This document shows positions 59,650 through 64,000 of a DNA stretch of 64,000 bases, piece after piece (the stretch's first letter is position 1; every line of letters starts with the position of its first letter). Below the pieces are notes generated by a model that was not told where the DNA came from, did not search any database, and saw only the letters and a program-made list of their open reading frames with translations. The stretch lies in NCBI RefSeq assembly GCF_900099965.1, contig NZ_FNDJ01000024.1:62001-126000 (forward strand), in the 5' to 3' direction. This DNA comes from Nonomuraea jiangxiensis. Lineage in GTDB: Bacteria; Actinomycetota; Actinomycetes; Streptosporangiales; Streptosporangiaceae. The position numbers and the translations under genes are program-made.

Positions 59650-61536
59650 ATGAAACCTGCGGACATCTCCCTTTTGCATGCTCTCGGCGCGCCGACGATC
59701 TCGCCCGACGGGAAGCACGCGATCGTCGCCGTGACCCGGCCCGATCTCGAGACGGACGAATACCGCGGTGGCCTCTGGCTGGTCCCCACCGACGGCTCCA
59801 CCGAGCCGCGCCGGCTGACGAGGGGTCCGCGTGACGAAGAGCCCACATACTCCCCCGACGGCGCCTGGCTCGCCTTCGTCCGGAGCGGCGACGGCGCCAA
59901 GCCGCAGCTCTACGTGATGCCCACCGACGGCGGCGAGCCGCGGAAGGTGACCGACCAGCCGCTCGGCGTCAGCGAGCCGGTGTGGAGCCCCGACTCGCGG
60001 CGGCTGGCGTTCGTCGCGCGCGTGCCCGAGGAGGGCCGGTACGGCGAGGCCAAGCCGGAGAAGGAACGGCCGCGCCGCATCACCGGCTTGAAGTACCGGC
60101 GCGACAACGTGGGCTTCATCCTCGACCGGCGCACGCACGTCTTCGTCGTCGACCCCTTCGCCGAGGAGCCCTCGGCCACCCAGGTCACCGAGGGCGACTT
60201 CGATCACAACGGGGTCACCTGGAGCCCGGACGGCACGCTGCTGGCGTTCGTGGCCGCCCGCCACGACGAGCGCGACAGCACGCTCACCGACGACGTGTGG
60301 GTGAGCGCCCCCGACGGTTCGGGCCTGCGCCGCGTGACCGCCACCGACCTGTCGGTGGCCGCGCCGCGTTTCACCCCGGACGGCGACGCCCTGTGCTTCC
60401 TCGGCGCCGACGCCGGCCCCGACGGCCGCCAGATGGTCTGCAAGAACTCCGGGCTCTGGCTGGTGCCGCTCGCCGGCGGCGACGCCCGCCGCCTCACCGA
60501 CGAGGAGCGCTTCCACCTCCCCGCCGCGTACGCCGCCACCGCCGACGGCGTGCTCGTCACCTCGGAGAACCGGGGCGCCAAGGACCTGCTGCTCGTGCCG
60601 TACGCGGGCACGGAGCCCACCGTCCTGATCAGCGGCCCGCGCGAGGTCAACGCCGTCGCCCACGCCGCCGGCGTCACCGTCGCGACCGTGGCCGACGCCC
60701 GTACCCCCGGGGAGCTGGTCGCCCTGCGCGGCGGCGAGGAGAGCACGCTCACCTCCTTCGGCCCCGGCATCGACGTCCTGCCCATCGAGGAGGTCACCGG
60801 CACGGCCCCGGACGGCTATTCCGTACACGGCTGGATCGTCCGCCCCGCCGGCGAGGGGCCGCACCCCATACTCCTCATGATCCACGGCGGCCCCTTCACG
60901 CAGTACGGCTGGCGCGTCTTCGACGAGGCCCAGGTCTACGCCTCGGCCGGTTACGCGGTCGTCATGGGCAACCCGCGCGGCTCCTCCGGCTACGGCCAGG
61001 CGCACGGGCGGCACATCATCGGCGACGTCGGCCGCCTGTCGGCCATCGACCTGCTGACACTGCTCGACGCCGCCCTGGCCACCGGCGGCCTGGACGCCTC
61101 CCGCGCCGGAGTGCTCGGCGGCTCGCACGGCGGCTTCATGACCACGTGGATGGCCGCTCACCACGGTGACCGGTTCAAGGCGGCGATCAGCGAGCGCGCG
61201 GTCAACGCGATCGACAGCTTCCACGGCAGCAGCGACATCGGCTGGTCGTTCGCGCGTGACCTGTACGGCGAGGACCCGGCGGGCTGGGTGGAGCAGAGCC
61301 CTCTCACGCACGCCGACAAGATCGACAAGCCCTTCCTGATCATCCACTCGGAGCACGACTGGCGGTGCCCGGTGGAGCAGGCGCAGCGGTTGTTCGTCAA
61401 GCTCCGGTTGCGGGGGGTGGAGACGGAGCTCCTGCTCTTCCCTGGCGAGGGACACGAGCTGTCTCGCTCGGGGCTGCCCAGCCACCGGGTGGCCCGCTTC
61501 GAGGCCATCCTCGACTGGTGGGGACGGCACCTGTAG
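59650..61536 (+). CDS. S9 family (prolyl oligopeptidase-like) peptidase
   Basis: 628 residues. The N-terminal beta-propeller has repeated TISPDGK, TYSPDGAWLAFVRS, VWSPDSRRLAFVA, TWSPDGTLLAFVA and RFTPDGDALCFLG blades. The C-terminal alpha/beta hydrolase (about 380-628) carries Ser in LGGSHGGFMTTW, Asp in IHSEHDWRCPVEQ and His in GEGHELSRSG, plus the oxyanion segment MIHGGPFTQYGW. Acylaminoacyl-peptidase or dipeptidyl-peptidase-like; cytoplasmic, no signal peptide. TAGGGT lies exactly 7 bases before the ATG with no ribosome binding site, so leaderless. Ends before a strong hairpin. Confidence 0.93.
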   Translation: MKPADISLLHALGAPTISPDGKHAIVAVTRPDLETDEYRGGLWLVPTDGSTEPRRLTRGPRDEEPTYSPDGAWLAFVRSGDGAKPQLYVMPTDGGEPRKVTDQPLGVSEPVWSPDSRRLAFVARVPEEGRYGEAKPEKERPRRITGLKYRRDNVGFILDRRTHVFVVDPFAEEPSATQVTEGDFDHNGVTWSPDGTLLAFVAARHDERDSTLTDDVWVSAPDGSGLRRVTATDLSVAAPRFTPDGDALCFLGADAGPDGRQMVCKNSGLWLVPLAGGDARRLTDEERFHLPAAYAATADGVLVTSENRGAKDLLLVPYAGTEPTVLISGPREVNAVAHAAGVTVATVADARTPGELVALRGGEESTLTSFGPGIDVLPIEEVTGTAPDGYSVHGWIVRPAGEGPHPILLMIHGGPFTQYGWRVFDEAQVYASAGYAVVMGNPRGSSGYGQAHGRHIIGDVGRLSAIDLLTLLDAALATGGLDASRAGVLGGSHGGFMTTWMAAHHGDRFKAAISERAVNAIDSFHGSSDIGWSFARDLYGEDPAGWVEQSPLTHADKIDKPFLIIHSEHDWRCPVEQAQRLFVKLRLRGVETELLLFPGEGHELSRSGLPSHRVARFEAILDWWGRHL

Positions 61537-61570
61537 GGGCACCCCGCACGTTCGCTGGGGCGCGGGACTT

Positions 61571-61603
61571 CGCCGCGGCGGGGCACGCGCCCCGCTCGCG
61601 GCG
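61571..61603 (+). terminator. Terminator of the S9 peptidase gene
   Basis: A 14-bp GC-rich stem, CGCCGCG-GCGGGGC paired with GCCCCGC-T-CGCGGCG (one bulged T), loop ACGC. It lies 34 bp past the peptidase stop and ends 26 bp before the broken nitrilase-family gene. Confidence 0.65.
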
Positions 61604-61629
61604 ACGGGCGTTCACCGGCCACAGTAGGA

Positions 61630-62230
61630 ATGGTGAAGATCCTCCTGGTTCAGCCCTCCGACTGGTCCCCCGACGGTCACGCCAACTTCGATGCGATCGA
61701 GGAACTCGTCTCCCCCGGGAGCGGTGACCTGATGCTGCTGCCCGAGCTGGCGGGCGCGAGCCTGCCCCGGGCCGACTACCTGGAAAGGGTCCGCGCCCTG
61801 GCCATGGGAGCGGGGATGGCGGTGGTCGGCGGGTCCCACTACGACGGCGCCGTCAACCGGGGAGCCGTGTACGACGCCGGCGGCACACTGGTCGCCGAGT
61901 ACGACAAGGTCCACCCCTACGGCGTCGAGCTGCGCTCCGGGATCGTCCCCGGCCGGCCGAGCCCCGGTTTCGAGTTGCACGGCCGCCGCCTGCGCGCCCT
62001 GCTCTGCGCGGACCTGTGGTACTCGGCGAGCCTGGCCGGGCACGACGACCTCGACGCGGTGCTGGTGCCCGCCTTCTCCGTCACCCGCTGGGACGGCCCC
62101 GTGCCCCGAGACGCACGCGGGCTTCTTCACCGGCACGCCCGGCACGCCCGTCTCCGTTCACGAGCTCGACCTCGGCCGGCTGCACGCCTTCCGGCGGGAC
62201 CGCCTGGACCGCGGCTTCGTCGGGCGGTGA
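61630..62230 (+). pseudogene. Carbon-nitrogen hydrolase (nitrilase superfamily), internally deleted and frameshifted
   Basis: Starts at an ATG (61630) or the next GTG (61633). The first 150 codons are a normal nitrilase N-terminal half: LLPELAGASLPRADYL (catalytic Glu), VAEYDKVHPYGVE (catalytic Lys) and RALLCADLWYS (catalytic Cys), then VLVPAFSVTRWDG. From about 62095 the family continues only in a different frame: AGFFTGTPGTPVSVHELDLGRLHAFRRDRLDRGFVGR, ending at TGA 62228-62230. The original frame instead runs 80 nonsense codons into the gene on the opposite strand. Some 50-60 residues of the middle part, expected in intact members, are missing, so a deletion with frameshift is the likely cause; sequencing error would have to be large. 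Confidence 0.75.
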
Positions 62231-62258
62231 CCGGCCCCACGCCCTCCGCGGGCGCCGG

Positions 62259-63191
62259 TCAGCCCGGCAGCCCGAGCGCGCGCCGGCGGGCGTCGACGCC
62301 GTCGAGCAGGCGCTGGAGCCCGTACTCGAAGACCGTGTCCAGGTCGAAGTCGAACTCCTCCCGCACCACGTAGCCGAGTCCGGCGGCCGACTCCCACCGC
62401 CGCAGGTCGCCGCCCTGGTGGCGCATCCAGTTGTCCGCCGACATCCCGGTGTCCTCCTCCGCCTGCGCCTCCGCGAGCCGTACCAGCGCCATGCTCCGTA
62501 CGTGCCCGAACAGGTTGATGTGCGTGCACAGCATGTCGTGCGCGTCGAACCCCATCGCGCGCAGCGTGCTGAGCGACCACTCGGCCAGCGGCAACACGTT
62601 GGGCAGGAGCTGCGGGCGGCTCATCGAGAACACCTCCGCGGCCCACGGATGGCGGCTGAGAATGGTCCAGAACAGGTGCGCGACCGTGTCCAGGCGTCGC
62701 CGCCAGGCCGTCATCGGGATCTCGGGCAGCCGGACTCCGGCGAAGACGCTGTCCGCCATCCGCAGCGTCAGCTCACCCCGGTTCGGGACGTGCCGGTAGA
62801 GCGCCATCGTGGAGACGTCCAGGGCGACGGCCACCCGCCGCATCGTGACGAGCGGCAACCCGTCGGTGTCGGCGATCCGCACGGCGGCCTCGACGATCTC
62901 GCGCTGGGTCAGGCCGGTGCGCCGGGCCCGTTCGCCGGCGGGCGGGCGGCGGGCCGTCCCGGCTGCCCGCTCGTCCTGCCGCCGCACGACGGTCCCGCTG
63001 CCAGGCACCGCCTCGACCAGGCCCGCCGCGCGCAGCGCGCCGATCACCTTGCTGGCGGTGGCCATCGCGACCCCCCAGTCCCGGACGATCTGCCGGGTGG
63101 ACGGCACCGGCCGGCCCTCCGCCAGCACCCCGCTCCGGATGTCACCGGCGATCTCGTCGGCGATACGCAGGTAGAGCGCTCGGTCTGCCAT
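62259..63191 (-). CDS. GntR-TetR dual-HTH transcriptional regulator
   Basis: 310 residues, ATG at 63191 with GGAGG. A GntR-type winged helix at about 5-70 (YLRIADEIAGDIRSGVLAEGRPVPSTRQIVRDWGVAMATASKVIGALRAAGLVEAVPGSGTVV) is followed by a linker and a TetR-type HTH at about 92-138 (TQREIVEAAVRIADTDGLPLVTMRRVAVALDVSTMALYRHVPNRGELTLRMAD), then a TetR C-terminal ligand domain of the tetracycline-repressor type. Two DNA-binding modules in one chain allow two half-site types to be read. It is divergent from a hydrolase gene across a region with three GCACTA boxes. Confidence 0.92.
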   Translation of the reverse strand: MADRALYLRIADEIAGDIRSGVLAEGRPVPSTRQIVRDWGVAMATASKVIGALRAAGLVEAVPGSGTVVRRQDERAAGTARRPPAGERARRTGLTQREIVEAAVRIADTDGLPLVTMRRVAVALDVSTMALYRHVPNRGELTLRMADSVFAGVRLPEIPMTAWRRRLDTVAHLFWTILSRHPWAAEVFSMSRPQLLPNVLPLAEWSLSTLRAMGFDAHDMLCTHINLFGHVRSMALVRLAEAQAEEDTGMSADNWMRHQGGDLRRWESAAGLGYVVREEFDFDLDTVFEYGLQRLLDGVDARRRALGLPG

Positions 63192-63203
63192 GACCCTCCA
63201 GGT

Positions 63204-63277
63204 GCACTAGTGCGGTCGGCCGCACGGCCAATCACCGCACTACCCGCCTACCTGCGGCTGCCTACGAAGTGCACTAC
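63204..63277. promoter_or_regulatory. Three GCACTA boxes with 33-34 bp spacing
   Basis: GCACTAG (63204, part of the palindrome GCACTAGTGC at 63204-63213), GCACTAC (63237) and GCACTAC (63271). The pitch of about three helical turns places all boxes on one face of the DNA. A GTGCGG/CCGCAC dyad (63210-63215/63220-63225) adds a second type of site. Likely operator of the GntR-TetR protein. Confidence 0.65.
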
Positions 63278-63370
63278 CGCGCAGGCGCGCGACGATCCCC
63301 GATCCAGCCTCGCTGCGTACATTGTAAGCACAGCTCGGGCGGACCGGGCTCCGAGAAGGAGGAGAACACC

Positions 63371-64000
63371 ATGCCGGAAATGACGACCCAGATGGTGACG
63401 TCGGCGGACGGCACTCCCGTCGAGTACCTCAGCACCGGGCACGGGCCGCACGTCATCGTGGTCCCCGGAGCGCTCGCGACGGCGGCCGACCTCACCGCGT
63501 TCGCCGAGCTCCTGGCCGCCCGGCACACCGTGCACGTCGTGCAGCGGCGCGGCCGGGGCGGCAGCGGCCCGCAGGGCGACCGGTACGGCATCGCCCGGGA
63601 GTGCGAGGACATCGAGGCGGTACGCGCGCGAACCGGCGCACGGCTGATCTTCGGTCACAGCTTCGGCGGGCTGGTGGCCCTGCGAGCCGCGTGCGGCAAC
63701 CCGGAGTTCGACGCGGTCGTCGTCTACGAGCCCGGGGTGTCGGTCGGCGGGTCGATCCCGGTCGGCTGGATCGACCGGGCACGCCGCGAAGCCTCCGAGG
63801 GCGAGAACTTCGAGGCGTTCCTCACCTTCGTCCGTGGGACCAATCCGGAGCAGTCCGGACGAGTGCCACGTTGGCTGCTCCGGATCATCCTGCGGTGCGT
63901 GATCCCCCGTGCCGAGCTGCGGCGGAACCTCGCGCTCATGCCCCAGGCGATCAGGGAGCACGTCGAGGTGGGACGGTTCGACAGCCGGCCGGACGACTAC
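63371..64000 (+). CDS. Alpha/beta hydrolase, C-terminus beyond the window
   Basis: 210 codons present, ATG at 63371 with AAGGAGGAG seven bases before. The fold shows VIVVPGALATAADLTAFAELLAARHTVHVVQRRGRGGSGP, a charged R-R-G-R-G loop as in many actinobacterial esterases, then the nucleophile LIFGHSFGGLVALRAA (Ser). The catalytic Asp and His should lie near or beyond the right edge. Divergent from the GntR-TetR regulator, which probably controls it. Substrate unknown. Confidence 0.85.
   Translation, partial: MPEMTTQMVTSADGTPVEYLSTGHGPHVIVVPGALATAADLTAFAELLAARHTVHVVQRRGRGGSGPQGDRYGIARECEDIEAVRARTGARLIFGHSFGGLVALRAACGNPEFDAVVVYEPGVSVGGSIPVGWIDRARREASEGENFEAFLTFVRGTNPEQSGRVPRWLLRIILRCVIPRAELRRNLALMPQAIREHVEVGRFDSRPDDY

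Noticed and set aside
62231..62373. Continuation of the nitrilase reading frame past 62230
   Set aside because: It runs antisense into the GntR-TetR gene with arginine- and serine-rich nonsense sequence; the true C-terminus is in the other frame.
1..64000. CRISPR arrays, tRNA or rRNA genes, insertion sequences
   Set aside because: No regular spacer-repeat pattern, no tRNA-like fold with a T-arm consensus, and no transposase reading frame was seen on either strand.

Overview
The window is GC-rich throughout, with strongly GC-biased third codon positions, GTG/TTG starts and GGAGG-type ribosome binding sites. It encodes typical actinomycete families: a LAL-type LuxR regulator, a DGPF-associated ECF sigma factor, an F420/deazaflavin Ddn-like domain, an F420-type luciferase-like oxidoreductase, two P450s, a SpoIIE phosphatase, and DUF4235 and DUF4236 proteins. 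It reads as chromosomal DNA of a large-genome actinomycete, perhaps of the Streptosporangiaceae type (inference). The only core replication gene is dnaE. I see no insertion sequence, prophage, CRISPR array, rRNA or tRNA.

Layout. 1-5.6 kb: start of a Ser/Thr kinase gene, a glyoxalase/MerR divergent pair, a beta-propeller protein, an AraC regulator and two small genes. 6.0-7.7 kb: a secreted serine protease, a convergent short protein sharing its pro-region motif, and a DUF4235 protein. 7.9-10.1 kb: a PPOx/YCII/ECF sigma operon. 10.3-18.0 kb: a soluble hybrid kinase with seven HAMP modules, then an ANTAR-GAF-PAS-SpoIIE phosphatase and a luciferase-like oxidoreductase. 18.1-24.5 kb: a cation diffusion facilitator, then an aromatic catabolic island (IclR regulator, flavin monooxygenase, maleylacetate reductase, hydroxyquinol-type dioxygenase and a convergent ACMSD-family amidohydrolase). 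24.9-28.4 kb: an ene-reductase and an MFS exporter, divergent from a MarR regulator fused to a Ddn-like deazaflavin reductase domain. 28.6-34.8 kb: metallo-hydrolase, DUF4236, LAL regulator, ricin-type lectin and exported aldose epimerase. 34.9-44 kb: SNF2 ATPase with a helix-hairpin-helix, DUF885 protein, P450, dnaE. 44-51.4 kb: WYL regulator, short UvrA paralogue, hydrolase, ArsR-SRPBCC fusion, reductase, P450 and TetR. 51.5-54.7 kb: small membrane genes, an ABC-2 exporter and a divergent orphan histidine kinase. 55-59.6 kb: ROK regulator and a CUT1 sugar importer without its ATPase. 59.6-64 kb: S9 peptidase, a broken nitrilase-family gene, a GntR-TetR dual-HTH regulator and a truncated hydrolase.

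How genes may work together. The catabolic island encodes the lower hydroxyquinol route (hydroxyquinol to maleylacetate to 3-oxoadipate) with a flavin hydroxylase and a likely decarboxylase upstream, so a resorcylate-like dihydroxybenzoate is a reasonable substrate guess. The MarR-Ddn/MFS/ene-reductase locus looks like an electrophile or quinone response unit whose repressor may carry its own redox cofactor domain; it is the most unusual arrangement here. A recurring promoter feature is a TAnnnT-like -10 element seven bases before a start codon, with no ribosome binding site, which suggests several leaderless transcripts.
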